In this document: one piece after another, positions 16,064-26,000 of the stretch
Numbering within the stretch: the first letter of the stretch is position 1
How the letters are laid out: each line of letters begins with the position of its first letter
NCBI GenBank assembly: GCA_036675475.1
Contig: JAKFEY010000007.1
Location: 55,894-119,893, forward strand
Direction: 5' to 3'
DNA: 64,000 bases
DNA from: JALYRV01 sp036675475
GTDB lineage: Bacteria; Acidobacteriota; Vicinamibacteria; Vicinamibacterales; SCN-69-37
The notes under the pieces: model-generated
What the model was told of the DNA's origin: nothing
The model's database searches: none
The model's input: the letters and a program-made list of their open reading frames with translations, nothing else
Translations under genes and position numbers: made by a program

Positions 16064-17278
16064 CGGGATCACCACCGAGGAGCGGGACCTGACCTGGGTC
16101 CCGCTCTCCTTCACCTTCACCGTAATGCGATGCACGCGGCCGTCCCGGTGCTCGGGCAGCGGCTCGACGCCGAGCAGGTAGTAGGCCGACGTCTCTGTCA
16201 GCACGCGCTGCAGCGCTTTCTCCGGGCCCGCGGGCACCGGAATCACCGTGCCGCCGGCGCTGGCGGTGAACCGCTCGAGGCCGCCCGCCATCAGCGACGA
16301 ATCCCGCATCACGTTCTGAAGCTGCCTGGCGGCCTGGGGCGACGAAAACGCGTGGAGGAACGCCACCTCGGTGTGCAGCGAGTAGATCACGGCGTTCGCC
16401 TCCGCGGCGCGCCTGCCGATCATGTCGGCCTCGAACCGGATATCCGGCTTGCCGCCCATCCGGTCGCTCGCCACGAATCCGCCGCTCACGACAATCAGCG
16501 TTTTGCGCCCGGGATACTGCTTGACGATCTCGACCGTGTTCTGCAGGCCGCTGACGCTCATCATCGCCTGCAGCTGAAACGTGCCGATCAGCTCCTGCGC
16601 CATCATCTCGACTTCCCGCGCGCAGACCTGATCGCCTGACGGACACTCGCGCTGAATGATGCGGCGGCGATAGTCGGGGTCGGTCGACCAGTCGATCGCG
16701 TCCGCGACGCTGAAATGCAGCCGGCTGTGCGACTGGATCGAGAGGCGGCCGTCGATCTTTGCGGCTGCTTCGAGAAGCGCGGCGCGATCGAGGCTTGGCG
16801 AAAAGATCACGCCCGGGCCGGGAAACGCAATGAGCCCGATCAGATCGCGCGGATCAGCCATGGCCGCGATGCGCGTGACGACCTCGATGGGCGCCTGGCG
16901 GCTTGCCGGCATGAAGCTGGCCTCATCGACGGCCAGGATGAGCACGCGCGCCGTGTCGCCGGGCGCCGCGCCGGCTGCTGGCTGGGTCGCGGCGGCTGGC
17001 GATCCGGCGGGACGTGGGGCTGCCGCTGTGCCGCTCGCGGCCGCCGTGCCGTACCGCGCGAAATCGAGGGTGACGACGGGCAGGCGCTTGCCGTCGATGC
17101 TCACCTCGAACTGATCGGGCCGCAGGTGCTCGGCGGGCTGGCCGTTGCGGCTGGTGACCTGGACGTCGACACGTACGAGGTCGATGCCCGAGCGGATCGG
17201 ATGTTGTGCCTGCTGCGCGGCGCCGGATCCGGGTGCCAGCAGCAGCACGGCGAGAGCGGCGCTATGGAACCGTCGCAT
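16016..17278 (-). CDS. secreted VWFA-related protein (TIGR03436 type), paralogue 1
   Basis: About 420 residues with a signal peptide (ALAVLLLAPGSGAAQQ). The N-terminal beta domain RSGIDLVRVDVQVTSRNGQP and DQFEVSIDGKRLPVV is characteristic of acidobacterial VWFA-related proteins; the VWA-like domain follows with LILAVDEASF at Asp118 and ends YYLLGVEPLPEHRDG. The classical DxSxS metal site is not complete. Function is unknown; the family is secreted or surface-bound. The last residues (KKGTGLIFPGDTPEN) are encoded by the palindrome and absent from the adjacent paralogue. The frame extends further upstream, but the ATG at 17278 gives the signal peptide. Confidence 0.82.
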   Translation of the reverse strand: MRRFHSAALAVLLLAPGSGAAQQAQHPIRSGIDLVRVDVQVTSRNGQPAEHLRPDQFEVSIDGKRLPVVTLDFARYGTAAASGTAAAPRPAGSPAAATQPAAGAAPGDTARVLILAVDEASFMPASRQAPIEVVTRIAAMADPRDLIGLIAFPGPGVIFSPSLDRAALLEAAAKIDGRLSIQSHSRLHFSVADAIDWSTDPDYRRRIIQRECPSGDQVCAREVEMMAQELIGTFQLQAMMSVSGLQNTVEIVKQYPGRKTLIVVSGGFVASDRMGGKPDIRFEADMIGRRAAEANAVIYSLHTEVAFLHAFSSPQAARQLQNVMRDSSLMAGGLERFTASAGGTVIPVPAGPEKALQRVLTETSAYYLLGVEPLPEHRDGRVHRITVKVKESGTQVRSRSSVVIPKKGTGLIFPGDTPEN

Positions 17279-17289
17279 CGTGATCTCCT

Positions 17290-18522
17290 CTAGAGGCCAG
17301 CCGGCTTCGGGATCAGCACGGTGTGCCGCGAGCGCACCTCGGCGCCGCGCGTTTTCACTTTCACCTGGATGCGATGCAGCGCGCCGTCGCGGTGTTCGGG
17401 CATCGGCTCGACGCCCAGCAGGTAGTACGCGCCCGTTTCGGCGAACAGGCGCTGCAGCGCGCGGTCGGGGCCGGCCTGCACGGGGATGGTCGATCCGCCG
17501 CCGCTCGCCGTGAACTGCTCGAGCCCGCGCGCCAGCATCTGCGAGTTGCGAAACACGGTCTGCAGCTGGCTGCCCGAGCTCACCGCCGAGAAGGCCTGCA
17601 GGAACGCCACGTCCATGTGCAGCGAATAGAGCACGATGTCGGTTTGCGCGGCGCGCTTGCCGAGAATATCGGCTTCGAACGTGACGTCGGGCTTGCCGCC
17701 GATGCGATCGCTCGCGGCAAAGCCGGCGCTGATGATCACCAGCGTCTTGCGGCCTGGCCACGCCTGCGCGATGTCAACGACCGACTTGAGGCCGCCGACG
17801 CTGCGCATCGCCTGCATCTGAAACGTGCCGACCATTTCATTGGCAGCCATCTCGATGTCGCGCGGGCAGGGGTCGGTCGTACTGTTGGCCGCGTTCGGGC
17901 ACATGCGCGCGATGATCTGGTGGCGATACTCCGGATCGGCCGTCCAGTCCTGCGCCTCGGCGAGCGACAGCACCACGCGCCCGCGCGGCAGCTGCAGCTG
18001 GCCGGCGATCTTGCCGGCCGCCTCGAGCAGCGCCTGGCGATCGCGTGTCGGCGGCAGGCTCACGCCCGGCACCGGATAGGTGAGCAGGCCGATGGCGTCG
18101 TTGGGATGCGCCATCGCGGCCACGCGCTTGACGACCTCCAGCGCGGCGGGCTCGCTGGGCACGATGAAGCTGCCCTGATCGACGGCGAGGATGAGGGTGC
18201 GGCCTTCGCTGCCGTCAGGCGCACTGAGACTGGCGCCGGGTGTCACCATCTGCTGGGCCGGAGGGCCATCGCCGGCGCGCGGCGCATCCACGCGCGACGG
18301 ATACTGCACGTAATCGAGCGTCACCACCGGCCTCGCGCGGCCGTCGATGTTCACCTCGAACTGCGCGGGCGTCAGCCCGGTGAGCGGACGGCCGTCGCGA
18401 CCGGTCACCTGCACATCCACGCGCACGAGCTCGACACCCGATCGAATGGGCGCCTGTGGGTTCTGGGCCGCGGCGGAAACCGCCATCAGCGCAACGGCCG
18501 GCAGGGTAAGACGATAGATCAT
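17290..18522 (-). CDS. secreted VWFA-related protein (TIGR03436 type), paralogue 2
   Basis: A 410-residue protein closely similar to its downstream neighbour: signal peptide ending SAAAQN, RSGVELVRVDVQVTGRDGRP, LILAVDQGSF at Asp115, PGRKTLVIISAGFAASDRIG and the C-terminal YYLLGVEPMPEHRDGALH. It ends cleanly at VLIPKPAGL. The two genes are 11 bp apart and clearly arose by tandem duplication. The predicted metal site has Asp and one Ser but not the full DxSxS motif. No function is established for the family. Confidence 0.85.
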   Translation of the reverse strand: MIYRLTLPAVALMAVSAAAQNPQAPIRSGVELVRVDVQVTGRDGRPLTGLTPAQFEVNIDGRARPVVTLDYVQYPSRVDAPRAGDGPPAQQMVTPGASLSAPDGSEGRTLILAVDQGSFIVPSEPAALEVVKRVAAMAHPNDAIGLLTYPVPGVSLPPTRDRQALLEAAGKIAGQLQLPRGRVVLSLAEAQDWTADPEYRHQIIARMCPNAANSTTDPCPRDIEMAANEMVGTFQMQAMRSVGGLKSVVDIAQAWPGRKTLVIISAGFAASDRIGGKPDVTFEADILGKRAAQTDIVLYSLHMDVAFLQAFSAVSSGSQLQTVFRNSQMLARGLEQFTASGGGSTIPVQAGPDRALQRLFAETGAYYLLGVEPMPEHRDGALHRIQVKVKTRGAEVRSRHTVLIPKPAGL

Positions 18523-18541
18523 GGAGTCCTTGGGGCGCCGC

Positions 18542-19408
18542 TCACTTGAGCGGTGCCAGATAGTCCGCGCGCGTTCGTGCCGTCAGCCCCTTCACGCGCA
18601 TCCTGACGTCAATTGTGTGGCGCTTGCCATCGGGCGCCGGCGGCAGGAAACCGATCAGATACTGCTGATGCAACTCGTCGGCGACGCGGCGGAATGCCGC
18701 TTTCATGTCGGCCTCCGGCGCGAGCTGAAAGTGCCCGCCGCCCGTCCGCCTGGCCAGGCGCTTGATGTCGCCGTCAAGACTGGTGCCGGCCATGCCGACG
18801 GCGTACACCATCATTTCGTGCCGCAGCGCCGCGGCCTCCACGTCGCCGGATTCGATGCAGTCGTTGCCGTTGCACGAATCGCGTCCGTCGGTGACCGTCA
18901 GCACCACGCGGCGGCCCGGCTCGCCGTCGAGCGACCACATCGCCTTGGCGAGCGCCTCCCACAATGGCGTCGGCCCGCCCGGATGCAGCTCATAGTGCAG
19001 CAGGCGGCGCAGCATCTCCTTGTCGCTGGTCAGGAACGGCGTGAACAGAATCCTGCTGCCGAACGTGCCGAGCCTGACGCGATCGTCGGGCAGCAGCGCC
19101 TCGACCAGCTCCAGCATCGCGTCGCGCGCGTGCCGATAGCGATACGCCATGCTGCCGCTCATGTCGACCAGCAGCACCATCGTGATCGGCTGCGGCTCGC
19201 TGCTGAACTGCGTGATCTCCACCGGCCGGCCCTGGTCGAACACCACGAAGTCGGCGCGCGTGAGATCCGGCACGAGCCGGCCCTCGCGATCCTGCACGGT
19301 GACGTACAGCGGCACGGCGCCCGCGTCGCTGCGGAAGGTCGGCGCCTGCTGCGGCGCGGCGGTTGAGGCGAGCGCAGCCAGCGCGGCCACGGTGGCGATC
19401 ACGCGCAC
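18542..19408 (-). CDS. secreted VWA-domain protein with intact MIDAS
   Basis: A 288-residue protein with a GTG start and signal peptide (VAALAALASTAAPQQ). An N-terminal beta domain (VPLYVTVQDREGRLVPDL) is followed by a VWA domain with a complete metal-ion-dependent adhesion site, DMSGS at 82-86, plus TVTDGRDSC later in the fold. It is the only one of the six related genes in this block with the canonical site, so it is the best candidate for metal-dependent protein binding. It sits 19 bp upstream of paralogue 2 and is probably in the same operon. Confidence 0.85.
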   Translation of the reverse strand: MRVIATVAALAALASTAAPQQAPTFRSDAGAVPLYVTVQDREGRLVPDLTRADFVVFDQGRPVEITQFSSEPQPITMVLLVDMSGSMAYRYRHARDAMLELVEALLPDDRVRLGTFGSRILFTPFLTSDKEMLRRLLHYELHPGGPTPLWEALAKAMWSLDGEPGRRVVLTVTDGRDSCNGNDCIESGDVEAAALRHEMMVYAVGMAGTSLDGDIKRLARRTGGGHFQLAPEADMKAAFRRVADELHQQYLIGFLPPAPDGKRHTIDVRMRVKGLTARTRADYLAPLK

Positions 19409-19417
19409 CGCGCCGCC

Positions 19418-21187
19418 TCAGCGAATCCTGGTGGTCGCCGTACCGACCAGATCGGCGGCGTAGTCATAGACGATCGCCTTCACGTAGCGAGGCGCCGCCT
19501 TGACCGGCACGCGCACACTGAACGGAATGCCGCCGTCGACCGCGCGTTGGTATCGCGCTTCTCCGAGGCTGATCGAGATTTTCTGCCACTTTTCGCCGAC
19601 GAGATCGTCGGCGCGGCTGCCGACGAAGATCGCGAGGTCGACCTCGTCTGCCCGGATGCCGTCGACCGGCTCCATTGGCAGCCGTGACGGATCGATGGTG
19701 CCTTCGACGATGACGTCGCCGCCGTCCACGCGCGCCGTGATGGTCATGCGGATGTCGTTGAGGGCCTCCACCGACTCGAGGGCCGAGGTGATGCGGCTGT
19801 GCGTGAGGAACTGGCGCCGATCGAACGGCACCAGCTTGTCGGTGGCGAAGTAGCCGCGGCGTGACGACACGATCACGCCGGGACGATTCACCGTGACCTC
19901 GATCGTCCGGTAGTCGCCATCCAGCGGGCCGCCGGCTGGGTAATACCCGATCACGTACTGCGCGCGCGTCGCGGCGTCGATGCGATCGAAGGCCTTCTGC
20001 GCGCGGCCACTCGTCGCGAAATAGCCGCCGGATCGCGTGGCGAAGGTGCGCATGGTGCCGATGGCGAACAGGCCTGAATGTGTGCCCAGCGGCCCTGACG
20101 CCGCCATGGCCTGGTCGAACGCGCCCATGCGCATGGCGCCGACGCTGGACACGCCGTATCCGCCCTGGGACACATCGATGCCGCCGAACGACGGCGGACC
20201 GCCCGTGAGAATCGTGTGTACCGCCACGCGGGCATTCGAAGCCGTCGCGGCGAGCCCCTCGTCGTCCTCCGCGCGCGGCAGGTAGATGCCGTGCTCGCTG
20301 ATGAGCACGAGGTGCTTTTCACCCTCGAAGTACTTCAGGTACTCGATGGATTTATAGAGCGTCGCGAGCGTGCTCTCGCCGAGCGCGGCGATCTCGAAGA
20401 ACGCGTCCAGGCGCGGGTCGGTGGCTCCGGCGCCCGGCTCGCCGAGCAGGAGGTTCATGTGCGCCTCGAACTGCTGGCGCATGGCGTTGTCGTACCCCTC
20501 GTGATCGCGAATGCGCACGGCCGCCAGCTCGCGCGGGCGCAGGGCCTCGTCATCGAAGAGCGCATCGACCTGCTTCTGCAGATCGGGCGGCAGCGTCTTG
20601 CTGCCGAAGCGCGCGGCAAGGCCCGACTGCGCGAGCGCCAGCTTGAGCTCGAGGCCGTTGTGCTTGTCGCGCAGCCGCTCGAGCAGCGTGGCGACGCGCG
20701 CATGATCGGTCGTGAAGTCGGTCGCGCGGTTCCAGGCCGCGACCGCGACCTTGTCCTGCGGCAGCAGCTGATCGCGCACGAACGCGATCGCGGCGGAATA
20801 GCCGCCGGCCCAGCTGTGAAGCCGGCCCCTGCCCATCACGATCAGAAATGTGCGATGCCGCTGCTCTTCGAGGGTGGCGTCGAGCGCCTTCCGCAGCGCC
20901 GGACGCGCCGGACCCGGCTCGCCGGGCGTCAGCTCCTGAAACGCGAAGTGCCCGATGTTCTGCGGCACGCCGTCTTCGAGCACCGTGAAGTCTTCCTGCC
21001 TCAGGTCCGTCACGGGCCGTCCGTCGCGATCGAGCACGCGCACATCGAGGGGGACGAGCGTGACCCGGCTGCGGATGGCGCCAGGTACCTGCTGCGGCTG
21101 ACCGGCCGCCTGTTGCCGCGCGGCGTGCGCCGGATGGCCGGCGACGACGGCAGCGGCGATCAGGAGTACTGCAATTCGTGGAGTCAT
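19418..21187 (-). CDS. secreted VWFA-related protein, paralogue 3
   Basis: About 589 residues starting MTPRIAVLLIAAAVVAGHPA, a signal peptide. The N-terminal domain reads RVTLVPLDVRVLDRDGRPV followed by EDFTVLEDGVPQ, matching TIGR03436-type proteins. In the VWA-like domain the expected metal-binding loop is replaced by FLIVMGRGRLHS (GRGRL at 119-123). The second half contains KHLVLISEHGIYLP, QYVIGYYPAGG and a C-terminal beta domain ending VYDYAADLVGTATTRIR, shared with two other paralogues here. It lies 9 bp upstream of the VWA gene. Confidence 0.82.
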   Translation of the reverse strand: MTPRIAVLLIAAAVVAGHPAHAARQQAAGQPQQVPGAIRSRVTLVPLDVRVLDRDGRPVTDLRQEDFTVLEDGVPQNIGHFAFQELTPGEPGPARPALRKALDATLEEQRHRTFLIVMGRGRLHSWAGGYSAAIAFVRDQLLPQDKVAVAAWNRATDFTTDHARVATLLERLRDKHNGLELKLALAQSGLAARFGSKTLPPDLQKQVDALFDDEALRPRELAAVRIRDHEGYDNAMRQQFEAHMNLLLGEPGAGATDPRLDAFFEIAALGESTLATLYKSIEYLKYFEGEKHLVLISEHGIYLPRAEDDEGLAATASNARVAVHTILTGGPPSFGGIDVSQGGYGVSSVGAMRMGAFDQAMAASGPLGTHSGLFAIGTMRTFATRSGGYFATSGRAQKAFDRIDAATRAQYVIGYYPAGGPLDGDYRTIEVTVNRPGVIVSSRRGYFATDKLVPFDRRQFLTHSRITSALESVEALNDIRMTITARVDGGDVIVEGTIDPSRLPMEPVDGIRADEVDLAIFVGSRADDLVGEKWQKISISLGEARYQRAVDGGIPFSVRVPVKAAPRYVKAIVYDYAADLVGTATTRIR

Positions 21188-21197
21188 ATGGACCTCG

Positions 21198-22988
21198 CTA
21201 ACGTGCCGGGAAGGTGGCAGACGCGGTGCCGACCAGGTCGGCGGTGGGGTCGTACACGACAACCTTGACGTGCCGCGGCCGCGACGTCACGGGCACGCGG
21301 GCCGCATAGGTGAGGCCGTCCTCGAGCGCGGCCTTGTAGCGCTCGTCGCTGAGCGCGATCGCCAGCGTGTAGCGGCGCTCGCCGACGAGATCCTCGTCGC
21401 GGTTGCCGCAGAAGATCGCGACCTCGATCGATCCGGTGCGCTGGCCGTCCTTCACGGTAAAGGCAAGCTTCGAGACGTCGATCGCGCCCTCGACCGCAAC
21501 CTGAAGGCCGGTGGCGCGCGCTTGGACGAGGCTGGCCTCGAGACCGACCTCGATGTCGCGCACGGCCTCCGGATGCGCGCCGGCCGCGGCAATGCGCGCG
21601 TACGTCGTGAACGCGCGCTTGTCGAAGGGCACGAGCTGCGCGCGCCCGTAATAGCCGAAGCGGTGCTGCACCGTGACGCCCGGCCGGTTGACGCGCACCT
21701 GCACGCGGCGGAACTTCCCATTCCAGTCGGCATTGGCAGGGTAGTAGCCGATCAGATAGGCCGCCCGCGTCGCGTCGTCGATGCGGCTGAAGGCCTTGTC
21801 CGCCCAGTTGTACAGCGACGCCTGTCCGCCGGTGAGCCGCGCGAAGGTTTTCATGCTGCCGGCCGTGAAAATCGGCTCGGCGCGCGAGCCGCGGACCCGC
21901 GTGGCGCTGACCGCCGCGTCATACATGCTGCGCATCATTGCCTCGTTCGCCCGGGCGGGCACCGCCGGCACGGTCGGCGTCGGCAGATCCTGAACGCCCC
22001 CCGTGCGGATCGTGTGAATCGCCACCCGGGAGTCGGCCGCCATCGCCGCCACGCTCTCATCGTCGTCGAGGCTTGGCAGCAGAAGACCGTTCTCGGAGAT
22101 GAACACGAGGTGCTTCTCGCCCTCGAGAAACCGCATGTACTCGATGGCCATGAACAGCGTGTTGAGGTCGCCCATCGCCTGCACGGAGCCGGCCATGAAC
22201 TGCGCGAACGCCTGCTCGTTGCGCAGCATCTCTTCGAGACGGATCTCGGCCACGCCGGCCACGGGGTTCATGTTGTCGATCGACTGCTGCACAAAGCCGG
22301 CGGTGGCCTGCCGCATGGCGTCGGCGATCGCGCCGCTGTTGGTGAGCGTGCCGGGCGTGAGCGTGCGCGCGCCGGGAACGTCAAAGATGCGATCGATGTC
22401 GCCCTGCAGCTGCTGCCGGGTCTCGACGTTCATGGCGTTGACGGCGCGGTTGAGCAGTCGGGCTTCGATGGACTCGTGCGCCTTCCTGAAGCGTTCGAGC
22501 ACCGCGATGGCCTGCGCGTGATCGCTGCTGAACCCGGTGGCGCGGTTGTACGCCTGCACCGCCACCACGTCCTGCGGCAGCAGCTTCGTGCGCACGAATT
22601 CGAGCGCGCCATCGACGCCCTTGGCCGGGTATTGCAGGCGCCCGCGGCCGAGCACGATCAGAAAGATGCGCCGGTTCGGCGCCTCGAGGTCGACGCCGGG
22701 CGCGCGCCGCAGTTCCAGCGCGGCGCCGGCGCCGGCGGGATCGGCCCGCAGCATGTCGAACGAGAAGTGGCCGATCTTCTGAGGCACGCCGTTTTCGAGG
22801 ACGGTGAAGTCCTCCTGGGTGAGATCGGTGACCGGCCGGCCGTCGCGATCGACGACGCGGACGTCGAGCGGGACGAGCGTGATGCGCGAGCGGAATGCGC
22901 CCGGCACCTGCCCCTGCTGCGCGTCAAGGCCGCAGATCAGAGACAGGGCGAGAACGAAGGCGACGCGGACGGATCCGGTGAGGCGCAT
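21198..22988 (-). CDS. secreted VWFA-related protein, paralogue 4
   Basis: About 596 residues from the ATG at 22988, which starts a signal peptide (VAFVLALSLICGLDAQQ). Architecture is that of paralogue 3: RITLVPLDVRVVDRDGRPV, EDFTVLENGVPQ, a degenerate metal loop FLIVLGRGRLQYP (GRGRL 114-118), KHLVFISENGLLLP and the C-terminal VYDPTADLVGTASATF. It is 10 bp upstream of paralogue 3, forming a head-to-tail array with it. This gene is the promoter-proximal member of the five-gene minus-strand run. Confidence 0.82.
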   Translation of the reverse strand: MRLTGSVRVAFVLALSLICGLDAQQGQVPGAFRSRITLVPLDVRVVDRDGRPVTDLTQEDFTVLENGVPQKIGHFSFDMLRADPAGAGAALELRRAPGVDLEAPNRRIFLIVLGRGRLQYPAKGVDGALEFVRTKLLPQDVVAVQAYNRATGFSSDHAQAIAVLERFRKAHESIEARLLNRAVNAMNVETRQQLQGDIDRIFDVPGARTLTPGTLTNSGAIADAMRQATAGFVQQSIDNMNPVAGVAEIRLEEMLRNEQAFAQFMAGSVQAMGDLNTLFMAIEYMRFLEGEKHLVFISENGLLLPSLDDDESVAAMAADSRVAIHTIRTGGVQDLPTPTVPAVPARANEAMMRSMYDAAVSATRVRGSRAEPIFTAGSMKTFARLTGGQASLYNWADKAFSRIDDATRAAYLIGYYPANADWNGKFRRVQVRVNRPGVTVQHRFGYYGRAQLVPFDKRAFTTYARIAAAGAHPEAVRDIEVGLEASLVQARATGLQVAVEGAIDVSKLAFTVKDGQRTGSIEVAIFCGNRDEDLVGERRYTLAIALSDERYKAALEDGLTYAARVPVTSRPRHVKVVVYDPTADLVGTASATFPAR

Positions 22989-23045
22989 GGGCGCTCCGGT
23001 GAAAGCAGGACGTGCCGGCACCCGGGAGTGTAGCGCAGTTCCGGG

Positions 23046-23093
23046 GGGCTGAAGCCCTGCGCTACCGCAGGGCCGAAGTCCCGTGCTACCGCG
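23046..23093 (-). repeat. two tandem REP-like units overlapping the M14 peptidase stop
   Basis: Two 24-bp units (23046-23069 and 23070-23093) each contain a GGGCYGAAGYCC core and a GCTACCGC end. Read on the minus strand each unit begins GCGGTAG; the TAG of the outer unit is the stop codon of the M14 gene. It belongs to the family seen at 9369, 26282 and 46168. Confidence 0.7.
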
Positions 23094-26000
23094 GATCCAG
23101 CGTACGGCCGGCGTTCAGGCTGTCGAAGTTCAGGATCGTGTTGAACACCAGGAAATAGCTGCCTACCGTCGAGCCGCGCCAGACGGGGTTGTTCGCAAAC
23201 AGCACGACGTGGCCCTTGCCGACCGGCACGTCGACCACGAGCGGCCGCTGGGCAATGGCGCCGCCGCCCTGCAGCAGGCCCGACACGAGCAGGTCGCGCT
23301 GATCGGCAAAGCGCAGCGCCACGCGCGGCCGGAACGCCGGCGGGATGATGTTGAGCGGATTGCGGAGCTGATCCTCGGTCGGCAGGGCGTACTGCCACGG
23401 CTCCACCGTCGGCCGCTCCGGGGCCTGGAAGCGCGGCTCGAGCGCGGGGCGTCCCTGCGCCACGTCCGGATCGTCGGGCGTGCCGCGGCCGGTGGCGCGC
23501 TGGTTGCCCGCGCCGCCGCCGCGTCCGCCCCCGCCACCGGCGCCGGCGCTCACCGAGAAGCTTTCGCCGCCGTCGCTGTACACCGCCAGGTCGTCGCTGT
23601 AGCCATAGACAATCGGGCTCGTGCCGTCGACGACCTTCGATCGCAGCAGCGAGCCGACGACGCGGGTGCCGGGGCCCGGCGAGTTGGCGGTGACGCCGTG
23701 CGACAGGCCGAACTCGACGGCGAACTCGGCGCTGCTGCCCGCGCCGATGAAGACACCGCCGTCTTCGACGAACGTGCGCAGGTGCGCGAGGCCGTCGAGG
23801 CCGAGGCCCGGCCGCATGTCATCGGTTTCGTCGATGACGCCGATGTTCGGCGTGAGGGCGGTCTTCTTCCACGGAATCGGATCGCGGAAGTTCGGCAGGC
23901 CCTGGATCACCGACATGCCGCTGCCGCCGCCGGGGGCAAAGATGATCACGTCGTATTTCGCGCGCAGGTCCGCTTCGCGCGCGGCATCCTGCACGCTGAT
24001 GTATGCGTAGGGCAGGCCCGCCTTGTCGAACGCATAGCGCCACCAGCCTTCGGTTTGCGTGCTGCGCCACGTGTGCATCAGGGCCACGCGCGCGGCGCGT
24101 GCCGGATGGGTTTTCACCGGCGGCGCGGCTGCCAGGGGATGGAAGACGATGCCGAGATCGCGCGCGACGGTTTCGAGGCTCGAGCCTGCGGCCCCGCGCA
24201 CCAGGAATGATCCGCGGTTGAACGTCACGCCGGCCGCCTCGAAGGGCTCTTCGGCGACCTGGATGTCGGCGTCGCGCAGGCGATAGCGCATCGCCATCAG
24301 CGCGCTGTCGGCGTTGTGATTGACGGCGTACACCGCGGCGCCGGCCGGCGCGGCCGTCGCGGGCGCAGCCGCGCCCTCCGCGCGGAAGCCTCCCGCGGCC
24401 TGAATCGGCGCGGTCACGCGCTCCACTTTCACTTCCAGCACCTGCGGATCGGTGATGCGGAACGACTGCACGTTGAACCCTTCGGGGAACGTCCAGCCGG
24501 TGTCGTCGTACGGCCGCTGCTGCGGGTCGTTCGGCGACCAGTACTGATAGTCGAGCAGCGCGTCGGCGATGCGCGAATACGGCTGGTCCATCCGGATGAT
24601 GTAGCTGCCGGCCGGAAACTCCTTCGGCTCGGTGCGCGGCGCAGACGCCGGCGCGGCGCCGCCCTCGCGAGCCTGACCGGCGCCGCCGGCGCGTCCCTGA
24701 GCGGCCGCGCTGGAGCCGCCGGTGTTGCCCCGGCCGCCACGCACGGGCGCGGTGCGCACATGCACCGTGAACGGCTGCGTGGCGCGCGACACCTCGACGT
24801 GCTGCTTCTGGAGGATGCGCAGCAACTCCGCCTGCGAGCCGAAGCGCGGATCGGTGGCCGGCAGCACGTAGGCCGCGGGCCCTTCGGTGACCGCCTTGGT
24901 GATCGAGCGCTTGCTCTTCTCGTAGAAGTTGCGCAGGAACGTGAGCCTGTTGGTGGCGAAGTAGTTGAGCGACACGAGCAGGCCCGTCTGCTCGTAGTTG
25001 TTGTTGTTGCGGAGCGACCACATCACGCGCGGCAGCGGCGGATTCTGCCGGTACCAGGTGCGCGACGTCGAGCCGGGATCGAGAATCCGCTCGCGCGTTT
25101 CCGCGGTGCCGCCGTTGCCGAACGTCTCATACAACCGGCTGATGCCGTTGTGCGTGGCGGCGATGAACATCAGGTAGCCGGGTGACCACGTGTCGAAGGT
25201 GCCGAACGCAAACACGCCCGGCATGCCGAGCCGCGTCATCTCCTGCACGTTGTTCCAGCCGATCATCTGCCACTCGTTGGTGAGCAGCGGATCGAGCCAC
25301 GCATTGTAGGGCCCGTCGCCGATCGTGTTGTCGTACAGATAGGGCACCGACTCGTGCAGGTCGTGCAGCACCTGTGCTTTCCACCCCACGAACGCGTTCA
25401 TGACGTGCTCGGTGAGCTTCAGCGTCATGCCCATCGCGTCGCGGTTGTTGTCGTGCGCGACGTACTTGCCCCAGTACACGAGGCTCGGCTTCGTGCGGTC
25501 CGGATTGGCCTTCTCGTATTCGTACAAATCGACCATGCGGTCGCGCCCATCGACCTCCGTGACCGGCGTGATCAGCGTGATCAGGTTGTCGCGAATGTGC
25601 TTCACATACGGCGCATCGTCTACCGCCAGGCGATAGGCGAGCTCCATCAGCGCGGTCGGCGCGCCGGCTTCGCCGGAGTGGATGGTGCCGGTGATGTAGT
25701 AGACGGGCGCCGCGCGCTTCGCGATTTCGTCGGCGAGCGCGTCGTTCATCTGAATCGTGCGCGGATCCGCAAGCTTCGCGAGGTCGGCGCGATTCGCGTC
25801 GAGTTTTGCCATCAGCGCCTCGGACGCCACCGCCACCGCGATCATCTCGCGGCCCTCTTCGCTCGTGCCGATCGAAAAGACCTTCACGCGCGGCGTGGCC
25901 TTCTCGAGCATCCGCATGTAACGCGACACGTCAGCCGAATAGGGCAGCTTGCCGGGCGCGCCGGCAATGTTGCCGAGCACGGCCATCGGCGTCGGCACCG

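Noticed and set aside
17279..17761. Upstream extension of VWFA paralogue 1.
   Set aside because: It overlaps paralogue 2 in another frame and would hide the signal peptide that starts at 17278.
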